A stretch of DNA of 64,000 nucleotides from Dactylosporangium sp040605635 (GCF_040605635.1 NZ_JBEXDG010000048.1:20955-84954); one strand, 5' to 3'. Shown: positions 32,948-41,537, counted from the stretch's first letter. Translations and numbers: made by a program. The notes: generated by a model not told the origin, from the letters alone.

Positions 32948-33898
32948 ATGGCGTTGCGGGGACGGCAGGTGCTCGTGCTGGTCGCGGCGGTAGCGGCGGT
33001 GTTCGCCCTCCTCGTCACCGGGATCGTGCTGGTGGTGTCGCGGGCCGCCGACGGGCCGCGGGTCACCCTGACGGTGACCGCGGCCGGCGACGGCGACCGC
33101 GACCTCGAGGTCACCCGGGCGCTGCTGCTCGCCCGGATGAAGGCCGCGAAGCTCGACGACCCGTCGGTGACCCGCGACGGCGACCGCAGGCTCGTGCTCA
33201 CCGCCCACCGCACCTCGGCCGAGCAGCTGAAGGCGCTGACCGCGCCCGGCCGGCTGCACCTGCGCCGGGTCGCCGCCACCGCCGACGGGTCCGGCGCCGC
33301 CACCACCACGCTGCCCGCGCCGACGTCGACCCCGGCGGTCGCCGCGTCGCTCGGCGACGCCTACACCGCCGCGGCCGCCGTCACCACCGAGCAGCAGGCG
33401 CAGGCGCTGCCCCCGGCCGTGCGGGCCGCGTTCGCCGGGCTGCCGCCGCAGGACGTCGCGACCCTCCCGGCGCGGATGCGGCTGCTGATCCCGGAGATCC
33501 GCTGCGAGCAGCTCGCCGGCCGTCCCGCGGACGTCGCGGGCGGGCCGGTCGTCGCCTGCGAGGGCCCGGTGAAGATGCTGCTCGACCCGGCGGCGATCAC
33601 CGGCGCCGACATCGCCTCGGCGACGGCGGGCCGCTCCGACCAGGGCCAGTGGGTCGTCACCGCGGCGTTCCGCCCCGACGCGCAGGCGAAGTTCACCGAC
33701 CTGTCGAAGCAGCTGTCCGACGCGCAGGAGCGGCTCGCCATCGTCCTGGACAACACCGTCATCTCCGCACCGCAGGTCGTCGGCGCCATCACCGGCGACG
33801 TCCAGGTCACCGGCCAGTTCACCGAGCAGCGGGCCCGCGCCCTCGCCGCCCAGCTCGGCGGCGGCGGCGAGCTCCCCGTCACGCTCACGGTCGTCTGA
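32948..33898 (+). CDS. SecD P1-head-like membrane-anchored protein
   Basis: 316 residues. One N-terminal helix (VLVLVAAVAAVFALLVTGIVLVV) precedes an extracytoplasmic region resembling the periplasmic P1 base and head of SecD, including the late segment VLDNTVISAPQVVGAITGDV with the ...LAAQLGGGELPVTL ending. The six-helix membrane domain that follows in true SecD is absent. It is a stand-alone paralogue of the SecD outer domain; a role in secretion is inferred only. Confidence 0.75.
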   Translation: MALRGRQVLVLVAAVAAVFALLVTGIVLVVSRAADGPRVTLTVTAAGDGDRDLEVTRALLLARMKAAKLDDPSVTRDGDRRLVLTAHRTSAEQLKALTAPGRLHLRRVAATADGSGAATTTLPAPTSTPAVAASLGDAYTAAAAVTTEQQAQALPPAVRAAFAGLPPQDVATLPARMRLLIPEIRCEQLAGRPADVAGGPVVACEGPVKMLLDPAAITGADIASATAGRSDQGQWVVTAAFRPDAQAKFTDLSKQLSDAQERLAIVLDNTVISAPQVVGAITGDVQVTGQFTEQRARALAAQLGGGGELPVTLTVV

Positions 33899-34134
33899 GG
33901 CGCCCCGTTCAGGTCGCGGGCGGGCCGCTGATCGGGCAGCGGCGGCACCATGCGGCAGCGGATCTTCGGCCCGGTCCTGGCCGGCATCGCCCCGGCGGCG
34001 CTGCCGCAGCTCGCGCAACCCGTGCGGCCGCCTGCGGCGGGCACCCTGGCGGCCGGGGTCGTCAGCTGCGTCGCCGTCGTCGGCAGCGTCCGGCGCGGTG
34101 TCGGTCAGGGCGCGCGGCGGGTAGAACTGCGGGC

Positions 34135-34503
34135 ATGACGAGTCGTATCGCGGTGATCGCCATTGACGCGCTGGACCGGGACAAGGTCGCGGCCTTCTGG
34201 ACGGCGGTGCTCGGCTGGAGCGTCCTGGAGCAGGACGCGGAGGTCACCAGCATCGGCCCCGCCGACAAGGGCTGGCCGTGCATCGACATCGTGTCGGTGC
34301 CGGAGCGCAAGACCGTGAAGAACCGCCTGCACCTGGACCTGCGCGCCGACGGCAGCACCGCCGGGGAGGAGGTCGCCCGGCTCCTCGCGCTCGGCGCCAC
34401 GCGGGCCGACGTCGGTCAGGGCGACGACGTGACCTGGACGGTGCTCGCCGACCCGGAGGGCAACGAGTTCTGCGTCCTGTCGCGGTCCGTCCAGGAGGTC
34501 TGA
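34135..34503 (+). CDS. VOC-family protein
   Basis: 122 residues. It opens SRIAVIAIDALDRDKVAAFW, has NRLHLDLRADGSTAGEEVARL in the middle, and ends TVLADPEGNEFCVL. This is the actinobacterial glyoxalase-like pattern. A weak upstream ORF (33950-34138) overlaps its start, but there is no SD for either. Function unknown. Confidence 0.85.
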   Translation: MTSRIAVIAIDALDRDKVAAFWTAVLGWSVLEQDAEVTSIGPADKGWPCIDIVSVPERKTVKNRLHLDLRADGSTAGEEVARLLALGATRADVGQGDDVTWTVLADPEGNEFCVLSRSVQEV

Positions 34504-34508
34504 GGGGC

Positions 34509-35156
34509 TCACCGCTCCCCCGCCGCCGCCGGACCGCGTTGCCAGGCGCGGGGTGCGGTCCACCGGCGCAGCATGGCGACGAGGCGGAAGACGAAGACGA
34601 ACACCGCGGCGCCGGCCGCGATCCCCGGCATCGGCAGGCCCGCCTCGTGGGCGGCGGCGACGATGACGGCGCCCGTCGCGGCGGGGATCGCGTACAGGTG
34701 CGTGTCGGCCTTCACCAGCGCCGGGGTCTCCCGGGCGGTGATGTCGCGCAGCACCCCGCCGCCGACCGCGGTCGTGATGCCGAGCAGCACCGCCTGGATC
34801 GGCCCCAGGTCGTACTCGAACGCCTTCAGCGTGCCGGTGACGCAGAACAGGCTGAGGCCCGCGGCGTCGAAGACGAGCACCGTGAACGACAGCCGCCGCG
34901 CGAGCGGGTGGACGAAGAACGTCACGCCCGCGGCCGCCAGCGGGATCGCCAGGTAGGTGACGTTCGCGAACGCCGCCGGTGGCGTGTCGCCGATGATCAC
35001 GTCCCGCAGGATGCCGCCGCCGAGCGCCGTCAGCATCGCCAGGACCACGATGCCGACGACGTCGAACCCTTTGTGGATGGCCATCAGCGCGCCCGACGTC
35101 GCGAACACGTAGAGCCCGACGAGCTCGAGGACACCGACGACCGCACCTGCCGACAT
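34509..35156 (-). CDS. TRIC-family cation channel (UPF0126)
   Basis: A 215-residue protein of seven hydrophobic segments with two UPF0126 repeats. Each has the Gly-rich signature followed by Arg-Asp: LTALGGGILRDVIIG (about 48-62) and TTAVGGGVLRDITA (about 133-146). Bacterial TRIC proteins are trimeric monovalent cation channels. ATG 35156 fits the usual N-terminus. The 222 bases between it and the divergent PQQ-like remnant hold only an A+T-richer patch at 35270-35330, possibly a promoter. Confidence 0.92.
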   Translation of the reverse strand: MSAGAVVGVLELVGLYVFATSGALMAIHKGFDVVGIVVLAMLTALGGGILRDVIIGDTPPAAFANVTYLAIPLAAAGVTFFVHPLARRLSFTVLVFDAAGLSLFCVTGTLKAFEYDLGPIQAVLLGITTAVGGGVLRDITARETPALVKADTHLYAIPAATGAVIVAAAHEAGLPMPGIAAGAAVFVFVFRLVAMLRRWTAPRAWQRGPAAAGER

Positions 35157-35379
35157 GCCAGCCAGTGTCGCCGGTCCGGCCGTCGTACGCGGCACGGGCC
35201 GGCAGCAGGCGGCTGCGCGGGTCCCGCGGCGATCACCAAGAGCGTCGCGACTATCACCCAAGGTGGGGGAAATGTGACGAATTAAGATTGTACCTACCGA
35301 TATCACAGGAAATGCGTGCGATACGATCCGGGCTTCACGTCGAGCGCTTCCCCCGGTGCGGACCGAGAGGGACATCGTC

Positions 35380-36017
35380 ATGACCGTGCGGATCAGCATC
35401 GTGGCGCTCGCCATCAGCGCCATCAGCGCCGTCACCGCCATCGCCGCGCCGCCCGCCACGGCCGCGCCGTCCTCGCCGGTCCGGTGTCCTCCGCGGGGCG
35501 GGTGCTGCTGCACGACGCGAAGGGCACCACCGCCGTGACGACGGCCGCGGGGACGGCACTGTGGCGGACGAGGACCCGGTGGACGCCCCTCGCGGCGACC
35601 GGCGACCGGTTCTTCGCCGTGCCCGACCCCGTCTCGCAGGGCGACCAGCAGGGGCTCGCGGCGATCCGGGCGGCCTCGGGCGGGGTCGCGTGGCGGCAGC
35701 CGGCGTCGGTGACGTCGGTCGCCACCGACGGGCGGCGGGTCTACGCCGCGGCCGGCCGGACCGTCACCGCGTTCCACGCCGGGAAGGGCGCGAAGCTGTG
35801 GACGCGGGGGCTGCCCGGCACGGCGGGGCGACCCGTCCGGGCCGGCGGGCTGCTGTACGTCACGGTGGAGGGCGGACCGGCCGCGGTGCTGTCACCGGTC
35901 ACCGGCGGGGACGTGCCCGGCGCCGCACGCCTGGACGGCGCCGACGGCCACGTCGTCGTCTCCGGCGGACGGCTCTACACCACCGACGGCAGCACCCTGC
36001 GTGCCTACACCCCGTGA
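35380..36017 (+). pseudogene. frameshifted secreted PQQ-like beta-propeller protein
   Basis: From ATG 35380 (GAGAGG upstream) one frame gives a clean signal peptide, TVRISIVALAISAISAVTAI, ending near ATAAPSS. It then degenerates. From about 35469 a different frame, shifted by a net one-base loss, gives VLAGPVSSAGRVLLHDAKG and PQQ/BamB-type propeller blades (RVYAAAGRTVTAFHAGKGAK, GGRLYTTDGSTLRAY) to a TGA at 36015. Neither frame alone makes a secreted protein. At about 180 residues the propeller is also short for the family. A sequencing indel is the alternative. Confidence 0.65.
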
Positions 36018-36836
36018 GCCTGTGCGGGCCGCGCCCACGCCCGCCGCGACCACCAGCACCATGCCGAGCACGCCGACCGGGCCGGGCGCCTGGTGCAGGA
36101 GGACACCGCCGACGATCAGCGCGATCGCCGGTTCGAGGCTCATCATCGTGCCGAAGGCGCCGGCGGTGAGCTTTCGCAGCGCGTACATCTCCAGGCTGAA
36201 CGGCACGACGGCGAGCAGGACGGCCAGCCCGAACCCCGCGGCGAGCACGGTCCACGTGAGACCGGCCACGACCGACGGGCCCGCGACGGCGGACGCGACC
36301 AGCCCGGCGACGAGCGTGGCGACGGCAAGGCCCGCGTAGCCGCTGACGTGGTCGCCGACGTGCTGGGTCAGCAGGATGTAGCCGGCCCAGCAGGCGGCCG
36401 CGGCGAGGGCGAACGCGACGCCCGCCGGGTCGGTGCCGCCGTGCCAGGGCTCGGTGAGCAGCACGACGCCGGCGCCCGCGAGCAGCGGCCACACCAGCGT
36501 CGCGCGGCGGCCGCGGGCGGCGGCGACGGCAAGGGGGCCGAGGAACTCCAGGGCGCTGGCCGTGCCGAGCGGCAGCCGCGCGACCGCGGCCATGAACGTC
36601 AGCGTCATGCATCCGGTGACCACGCCGAGGGCGACGGTGGCAAGGATGCTCGCCTTGGTGAAGTCGCGCGGCCGGGGCCTGACCAGCACCAGCAGGAGCA
36701 GCGCGGCGCAGACGAGACGCAGGCAGACGGCGCCGGACGGGCCGACGCTGTCGAACAGGCCGGTCGAGGCGGCCAGCCCGAGCTGGATGCAGACCATGGC
36801 GGAGATCGCGGCGAACATGGTCCGAGTAGACGGCAT
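35892..36836 (-). CDS. EamA-family (DMT) transporter
   Basis: About 314 residues with ten membrane helices in two EamA repeats. Examples are GTASALEFLGPLAVAAARG in repeat 1 and GTMMSLEPAIALIVGGVLL in repeat 2. This is the RhtA-like amino acid/metabolite exporter branch. The last 40 residues (GVGTQGAAVGGVEPSAGDD) are not membrane-like and lie antisense to the end of the PQQ-like frame, so the natural stop may have been lost. It is divergent from the LysR gene with about 47 bases between starts. Confidence 0.9.
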   Translation of the reverse strand: MPSTRTMFAAISAMVCIQLGLAASTGLFDSVGPSGAVCLRLVCAALLLLVLVRPRPRDFTKASILATVALGVVTGCMTLTFMAAVARLPLGTASALEFLGPLAVAAARGRRATLVWPLLAGAGVVLLTEPWHGGTDPAGVAFALAAAACWAGYILLTQHVGDHVSGYAGLAVATLVAGLVASAVAGPSVVAGLTWTVLAAGFGLAVLLAVVPFSLEMYALRKLTAGAFGTMMSLEPAIALIVGGVLLHQAPGPVGVLGMVLVVAAGVGAARTGSRGVGTQGAAVGGVEPSAGDDDVAVGAVQACGAGHVPAGDR

Positions 36837-36883
36837 CCGAACCATCCACGTCCACGTGAGATTCGCTGATGTACCGTTCGGAA

Positions 36884-37765
36884 ATGCTGAACAATGAGCG
36901 GCTGCTGCTCCTGGCGGAGCTCGCCCGGCTCGGCTCGATGCGGGAGGTCGCCGAGGAGCTCGGCACCACCACGTCGACGGTGTCGCAGCAGCTGGCGGTC
37001 CTCGCCAGGGAGGCCGGCACCGCCCTGCTCGAGCCCGACGGGCGACGGGTCCGGCTGACCCCGGCGGGCCGGCGGCTGGCCCGGCACGCGGTGACGATCC
37101 TCGCCGCGGTCGAGGCGGCCCGGCTGGACCTGGACCCGTCCGCCGAGCCGGCGGGCACGGTGCGGGTCGCCGGGTTCGCCACCGCGATCCGCCGCTCCCT
37201 GCTGCCGATCGTCGCGGCGCTGCCGGCCCGCCACCCCGCGCTACGGGTCCTCATCCACGAGCACGAGCCGGCCGAGGCGCTGCAGCTGCTCGCCGGCGAC
37301 GAGGTGGACCTCGCCCTCACCTACGACTACAACCTCGCCCCGACCGCGTTCCCCGGCTTCGTCGAGGCGGGTCCACTGTGGACGTCCCCGTGGAGTCTCG
37401 GTGTCCCATCGGGATCCACAGTGGACGGCGAGGCCCTGGACGTGTTCCGCCACTTCCGGGACACGCACTGGCTCGTCAACTCCCGCAACACCGCCGACGA
37501 GGACGTGGTGCGGACCGTCGCGTCGATGGCCGGCATCACGCCACGGATCGCGCACCGCGCCGACAGCCTCGACCTGATCCAGGACCTGATCGTCGCCGGC
37601 CTCGGCGTCGGGCTCCTGCCCGCGGACCAGCCCACGATCGCCGGCGTCTCGCTGGTGCCGCTGCGAAACCCCGACGTGCGGCTGCGCGCGTTCGCGGTGA
37701 CCCGCCTCGGCCGCCGCGCCTGGCCGCCCCTCGCCGTCGTCCTGTCACTGCTCTGCGGGACGTAG
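36884..37765 (+). CDS. LysR-family transcriptional regulator
   Basis: 293 residues. The N-terminal winged helix contains LAELARLGSMREVAEELGTTTSTVSQQLAVL. The periplasmic-binding-like effector domain follows from about 90 (GTVRVAGFATAIRRSLLPIV) to the end. ATG 36884 is used. It is transcribed divergently from the EamA exporter, the usual layout for a LysR controlling its neighbour through the shared 50-bp gap. The last 21 bases overlap the end of the minus-strand phosphotransferase gene. Confidence 0.93.
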   Translation: MLNNERLLLLAELARLGSMREVAEELGTTTSTVSQQLAVLAREAGTALLEPDGRRVRLTPAGRRLARHAVTILAAVEAARLDLDPSAEPAGTVRVAGFATAIRRSLLPIVAALPARHPALRVLIHEHEPAEALQLLAGDEVDLALTYDYNLAPTAFPGFVEAGPLWTSPWSLGVPSGSTVDGEALDVFRHFRDTHWLVNSRNTADEDVVRTVASMAGITPRIAHRADSLDLIQDLIVAGLGVGLLPADQPTIAGVSLVPLRNPDVRLRAFAVTRLGRRAWPPLAVVLSLLCGT

Positions 37766-38728
37766 CCGCTCCTCCATGCCGCGCCGGCGTCCCGATGACC
37801 GCAGGGCGGTGAGGACCTCGGCAAGCTGGGAACGGGTGGGCAGGAGGCGGAGGCCTTCGTCGATCTCGTGAGCGGACCAGGCGCGGTGGGCCGGGTCGGC
37901 GGCGGGGTCAAGGGCGGTGCGGAGTTGGGCGTGGAGGAAGTTCAGGCGGCAGCCCAGCAGCATCGTGAAGTCGGCCGGCCCGGTGAGGCGGGCAGGGCCG
38001 CCCTCGCGGACGTACGCGGCGTACAGGGCGCGCACGGCGGCGAGGTCGAGACGGTCGTCGCAGTACCAGTCGAACAGCATCCGGGCGAGTTCCCGTGCGG
38101 GCGCGGCGGGGCCGAGGTCGTCCCAGTCGACGACGACGAGCGCGCCTGCGGGGTCGGCGAGAATGTTCTCCGGGTGCAGGTCACGGTGGCAGACGAGCAG
38201 GGTGGCCGGGTCCGCAGGACCCACGTCGGCGCACAGTGCGGGCAGGGTCGCGAGGCATTCGGCGAGCAGCGGCGCCCACTTCCCGGCCGCGGGCGGCCAG
38301 TCCGAAGGCACGCTGTCGTACCAGGGTTCGCCGTCCGGCGGGGCGGGCGGGGCGCAGCGGTGCAGGCGGGCCAGGAGTGTGCCGAGGGCGTCCGGGGTGG
38401 CGGGCGCCGAGGGGTCGATCGGGTGCAGATCGATCCAGTCGTACAGGCGCAGCCACGTGCCACCGGACGTCCGGTGGAGATACCGCCCGTCCATGTCGGG
38501 ACGGCTGAGTGGGAGCCGTACACCCGCCGCCGAAGCCGACGCGGAGAACCGGAGCTCCGCGTCGATCGCCGCCGCTGCGGGCGGGTCGCGGAAGAGCTCC
38601 TTCAGTGCGAAGGGGCCACCGACCGTGTCGACGCGCCAGATCCGGCCGAGGGCACCACGCGGGCCGGGGGTCAGGACGGCGTCGGCGGACCAGCCGTACG
38701 CCGCGCGGGCCTCAGCTTCGCCGCGCAC
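37745..38728 (-). CDS. APH-family phosphotransferase
   Basis: 327 residues of the aminoglycoside phosphotransferase / kinase fold. GPFALKELFRDPP supplies the ATP-binding Lys. The catalytic loop is LVCHRDLHPENILAD and the metal-binding segment is ALVVVDWDDLGPA. The start is taken as GTG 38728; the longer open frame covers the upstream gene out of frame. It overlaps the methyltransferase remnant by 17 bases and belongs to the cupin operon. The substrate is not necessarily an antibiotic. Confidence 0.85.
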   Translation of the reverse strand: MRGEAEARAAYGWSADAVLTPGPRGALGRIWRVDTVGGPFALKELFRDPPAAAAIDAELRFSASASAAGVRLPLSRPDMDGRYLHRTSGGTWLRLYDWIDLHPIDPSAPATPDALGTLLARLHRCAPPAPPDGEPWYDSVPSDWPPAAGKWAPLLAECLATLPALCADVGPADPATLLVCHRDLHPENILADPAGALVVVDWDDLGPAAPARELARMLFDWYCDDRLDLAAVRALYAAYVREGGPARLTGPADFTMLLGCRLNFLHAQLRTALDPAADPAHRAWSAHEIDEGLRLLPTRSQLAEVLTALRSSGRRRGMEERLRPAEQ

Positions 38729-38975
38729 GCAGGAACGCCTGGGGTGACTTCTCGACGCCGGCGGGTGGCCGGACGAGGCGGGCGGTGACCGGCAGGTCGA
38801 GCGCGGCGAGCTCAGCGGTGAGGCGGTCCGGGTCGGGCAGGTGCCAGTCGAGCGGGACGGGATGGCCGTAGGCGGACCCGCGCTCCGCCTGCTGCTCGGC
38901 GTCGAGGCCGGGCAGCAGGCGGGCGTAGTCGGCGGCGACGGTGTCATACGCGTGCCGGGTGTCATCGAAGGTCAC
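38712..38975 (-). pseudogene. class I SAM methyltransferase gene with its core deleted
   Basis: An 87-codon frame starts TFDDTRHAYDTVAADYARLL, the usual first helix of a SAM-dependent methyltransferase. It then passes within a few residues to GHPVPLDWHLPDPDRLTAEL and ends RPPAGVEKSPQAFLRARRS, the usual last strand and helix. The whole SAM-binding region (GxGxG, about 120-140 residues) is absent, yet the frame is intact. It is coupled to the cupin gene by ATGA overlap. It cannot be an active methyltransferase. Confidence 0.7.
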
Positions 38976-39355
38976 AGCGCGTGGCCGGTGGTGCTGTCGA
39001 CGTTGGCGGGCACCTCGCCGTCGTGGCGGTCGCCGGTGGTGACGGTGCCGGTCGGCTCGAACATGAGGATCGCGCCGCCGGGCGAGGACGGGCGGTGCTC
39101 CACGCCGCGCGGCACGACGAACGTGTCGCCCTTGCGCAGTCGCACGGTCCGCTCGCCGTGCTCGTCACGGATGGCGACGTCGAACTGCCCGTCGAGCACG
39201 AGGAAGAACTCGTCGGTGTGCTCGTGCACGTGCCAGACGTGCTCGCCCAGGGTGTGCGCGATCCGCACGTCGTAGTCGTTGACCCGGGCGACGATCCGCG
39301 GGCTGTACACCTCGTCGAATGAGGCCAGGGCCTCGGTCAGGTTCACCGGCTGCAT
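38972..39355 (-). CDS. cupin-domain protein
   Basis: 127 residues. Cupin motif 1 is VWHVHEHTDEFFLVLDGQFD with two His and a Glu as metal ligands. Motif 2 is RKGDTFVVPRGVEHRPSSPG with the third His. A single-cupin barrel, possibly an isomerase, dioxygenase or sensor. It is first in an operon with the methyltransferase remnant and the phosphotransferase, by ATGA overlap. Confidence 0.9.
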   Translation of the reverse strand: MQPVNLTEALASFDEVYSPRIVARVNDYDVRIAHTLGEHVWHVHEHTDEFFLVLDGQFDVAIRDEHGERTVRLRKGDTFVVPRGVEHRPSSPGGAILMFEPTGTVTTGDRHDGEVPANVDSTTGHAL

Positions 39356-39420
39356 GGTCCTATCCTGCCCTTGCCGAAGCCTCGGCGGCTTGTACGTTTT
39401 TTGACGCCCGGCGCGCGACT

Positions 39421-39474
39421 TTCCGTTACTGCGCCTGGTGGGCGATCTTCCGTTACTGCGCCTGGTGGGCGATC
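39421..39474. repeat. perfect 27-bp tandem duplication at a gene end
   Basis: Bases 39421-39447 and 39448-39474 are identical. The unit includes the last codons (IAHQAQ and stop) of the VOC gene 39453-39842, so a second copy of the gene's final bases and TAA lies just behind the real stop. It looks like recent slippage or a repair scar. Confidence 0.95.
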
Positions 39475-39842
39475 TGGATCAGGTTGCCGCACGTGTCGTC
39501 GAACGTGGCGACCGTGACCGGGCCCATCTCGGTCGGCTCCTGGGTGAAGACGACGCCGAGGGCGCGCAGCCGCTCGTATTCCTTGTGCACGTCGTCCACG
39601 GCGAACGACGTGTAGGGGATGCCGTCCTCGACGAGCGCCGCCCGGAACGGGGCGACCGCCGGGTGGTTCGCCGGCTCGAGGAGCAGCTCGGTGCCGTCGG
39701 GGCGCTCGGGCGACACCACGGTGATCCAGCTGAACTCGCCCATCGGCACGTCGTGCTTCTTCACGAAGCCGAGGACCTCGGTGTAGAACTTCAGCCCCTT
39801 GGCCTGGTCGTCGACGAACACGCTCGCCAGGTTGATGATCAT
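39453..39842 (-). CDS. VOC-family protein under ArsR control
   Basis: 129 residues. It opens IINLASVFVDDQAKGLKFY, the standard VOC start. Later segments are DGTELLLEPANHPA and TVATFDDTCGNLIQIAH (the Glu of the usual ending is replaced). Its ATG overlaps the stop of the ArsR regulator gene, so they form one operon. Confidence 0.9.
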   Translation of the reverse strand: MIINLASVFVDDQAKGLKFYTEVLGFVKKHDVPMGEFSWITVVSPERPDGTELLLEPANHPAVAPFRAALVEDGIPYTSFAVDDVHKEYERLRALGVVFTQEPTEMGPVTVATFDDTCGNLIQIAHQAQ

Positions 39843-40138
39843 CAGGTGTCCTTAGCTTGTGGGCTTAACCATCGCTCGACGACCGCCCGCAGCGGGCCGA
39901 CGTCGAGGTGGTGGAACTTGTAGCGCCCCTCCCGCCGCGTCACGATCAGCCCGGCCGCCTCCAGGAGCTCCAGGTGCTGGGAGATCGCCTGGCGGGACGA
40001 GCTGATGTGATGCTTCATGGTGAGGCGGCCGCAGAGCTCGAACAGTGTCTGCCCGTCGCGATCGGTGAGCTCGTCGACGATCGCGCGGCGGGTCGGGTCG
40101 GCGAGCGCCTTGAAGACGTCGCCACTCATCTCGCTCAT
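39842..40138 (-). CDS. ArsR-family regulator
   Basis: 98 residues with the winged helix-turn-helix of ArsR: DVFKALADPTRRAIVDELTD, then SSSRQAISQHLELLEAAGLI (recognition helix) and TRREGRYKFHHLDVGPLRAV. It has no metal-binding Cys pair, so it belongs to the non-metal ArsR group that usually controls adjacent VOC or AHSA1 genes. A dyad operator lies 17 bases upstream of the start, suggesting autorepression. Confidence 0.93.
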   Translation of the reverse strand: MSEMSGDVFKALADPTRRAIVDELTDRDGQTLFELCGRLTMKHHISSSRQAISQHLELLEAAGLIVTRREGRYKFHHLDVGPLRAVVERWLSPQAKDT

Positions 40139-40154
40139 GACCCACTCATGATAG

Positions 40155-40170
40155 GCAAGCAGTTGCTTGC
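40155..40170 (-). promoter_or_regulatory. ArsR-type dyad operator
   Basis: GCAAGCA (40155-40161) and TGCTTGC (40164-40170) form an inverted repeat with a 2-base centre, inside ATAG...ATAT flanks. It lies just before the ArsR gene start. Position and size fit autoregulation of the ArsR/VOC operon. Confidence 0.65.
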
Positions 40171-40190
40171 ATATCAAGTCCCCCGGCGCT

Positions 40191-40841
40191 TCACAGAACG
40201 GTCGGCGTGGTGATCGTGAACCGCGCCTCGACCTCCGCCCGCACCCGCTGCCGCGGCGGATCCAGCTGGAGCGGCGCGGCGCCACCATAGGAGGCCCGCT
40301 TCATGGCGCCCGCGTCATACGTCTGGAACGGCCCGACCTGGTCGGTGCGCCCCAGCCCCGGATCGGCCAGCTCGATCAGGTCGACGACCTGCGCGCCGAG
40401 TGCGTCGGCATACTCCTTGCCCCGCGCGATCGCGTCGGCGACCGCGTCGCGACGCACCGCCCTGAACACCGGGCTCTCCGGCCGCAGCGACCACGTCGGG
40501 CCGTGCACGTGCGCCTGATCCTGCCCGGCGACCGTCAGCATCATCTCCCCCAGCGCCGCGAAGTCCCGCACCACGACCGTGGTGGAGACGCTGCCGGAAT
40601 ATGCCGTGACGCGCTCACCCTTCTTGGCCATCTCCGGGTGCACGTGCAGGCCGCTCGTCTCACGCCGCTCGATCGCGTCACCGTGCCGGTCGAACACCGC
40701 CCGCAACGCCTCCGCCCGCTCCCGCAACCGGGTCAGCGTCGTCTCCCGGTCCTTGTCCCGCGCCACGATCGTCACCGTGAACTCCGCCAGCTCGGGATCG
40801 ACCTCACGCAACGCCTCACCACGCACCGCAACCACTGTCAT
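40191..40841 (-). CDS. SIMPL-domain (DUF541) protein
   Basis: 216 residues with the SIMPL/Oxidative-stress-defence pattern: VRGEALREVDPELAEFTVTI, TAYSGSVSTTVVVRDF, RRDAVADAIARGKEYADALG and the closing VRAEVEARFTI strand. There is no signal peptide, unlike many members, so it is probably cytoplasmic. Function of the family is poorly known. Confidence 0.88.
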   Translation of the reverse strand: MTVVAVRGEALREVDPELAEFTVTIVARDKDRETTLTRLRERAEALRAVFDRHGDAIERRETSGLHVHPEMAKKGERVTAYSGSVSTTVVVRDFAALGEMMLTVAGQDQAHVHGPTWSLRPESPVFRAVRRDAVADAIARGKEYADALGAQVVDLIELADPGLGRTDQVGPFQTYDAGAMKRASYGGAAPLQLDPPRQRVRAEVEARFTITTPTVL

Positions 40842-40886
40842 GCCCGCAGCGTAATCACGGCGTACGACATTTTCGGCGGCTCGCCG

Positions 40887-41537
40887 CTACCGGTGCAGGA
40901 CGTCCATGACCAGGCGGGTGAAGCCGCTCGCGAGGAGGGTGGCGGCGATCGCGGTGAGCAGGATGCCGGCGATGCGGTCCAGGATGACACGGGAATGGTC
41001 GGACAGGCGAAGGCCCGCCCGACCCGCGACGAACACGCAGGCACCCGTGACCGCGGCGTACAGCAGGGCGCCGATGAGCAGCGCCAGTACGCCTGCCACA
41101 CCTGCGGCCTGGGCGCGGAAGCTGATGAGGACGGCGATGGTGGCGCCGCCGACGGTGAGCGGGAACGTCAGCGGCATGAAGACGATCGACCGCCACGACG
41201 TCGACGGGGCGGCGAGCGCGGCGCCGGTCGAGGCCGGCTCCTCGGTCCGGCCGAGCATCATCGGCACGGCGGCGAGCATCAGCGCGATGCCACCCGTCGC
41301 GGAGAGCGCCGCCGTGGTGAGGCCGAGGAGCTCCAGCAGCGGCTCCCCGACGAGGATCGTGACGACCGCGATGGCGGCGACGTTGACGAACAGGCCGAGC
41401 GCGAGCCGGACGTGCTGGCGGGAGTCGACCGGTTGCAGCACCGGGATGTACGACGACACCGCCGCGACCGGACTGTAGAGCCCGACCAGCGCCAGCAGCA
41501 TCAGGATCGCCAGGTCCAGGTTGCCCACGTCGGACAT
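40887..41537 (-). CDS. MarC-family membrane protein
   Basis: 216 residues with six hydrophobic helices of the MarC/NAAT type, including GLYSPVAAVSSYIPVLQ, a central helix pair, IVFMPLTFPLTVGGATIAVL (the conserved PLxxPLxxGP-like turn), and the final helix GILLTAIAATLLASGFT. Role unknown despite the family name. It lies 10 bases downstream of arginine deiminase on the same strand and is probably co-transcribed. Confidence 0.9.
   Translation of the reverse strand: MSDVGNLDLAILMLLALVGLYSPVAAVSSYIPVLQPVDSRQHVRLALGLFVNVAAIAVVTILVGEPLLELLGLTTAALSATGGIALMLAAVPMMLGRTEEPASTGAALAAPSTSWRSIVFMPLTFPLTVGGATIAVLISFRAQAAGVAGVLALLIGALLYAAVTGACVFVAGRAGLRLSDHSRVILDRIAGILLTAIAATLLASGFTRLVMDVLHR

Noticed and set aside
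33950..34138. 62-codon ORF with a hydrophobic stretch overlapping the VOC start by ATGA
   Set aside because: No SD, Ala/Pro/Arg/Val composition typical of chance high-GC frames, no motif. Left out as probable noise, possibly a decayed gene.
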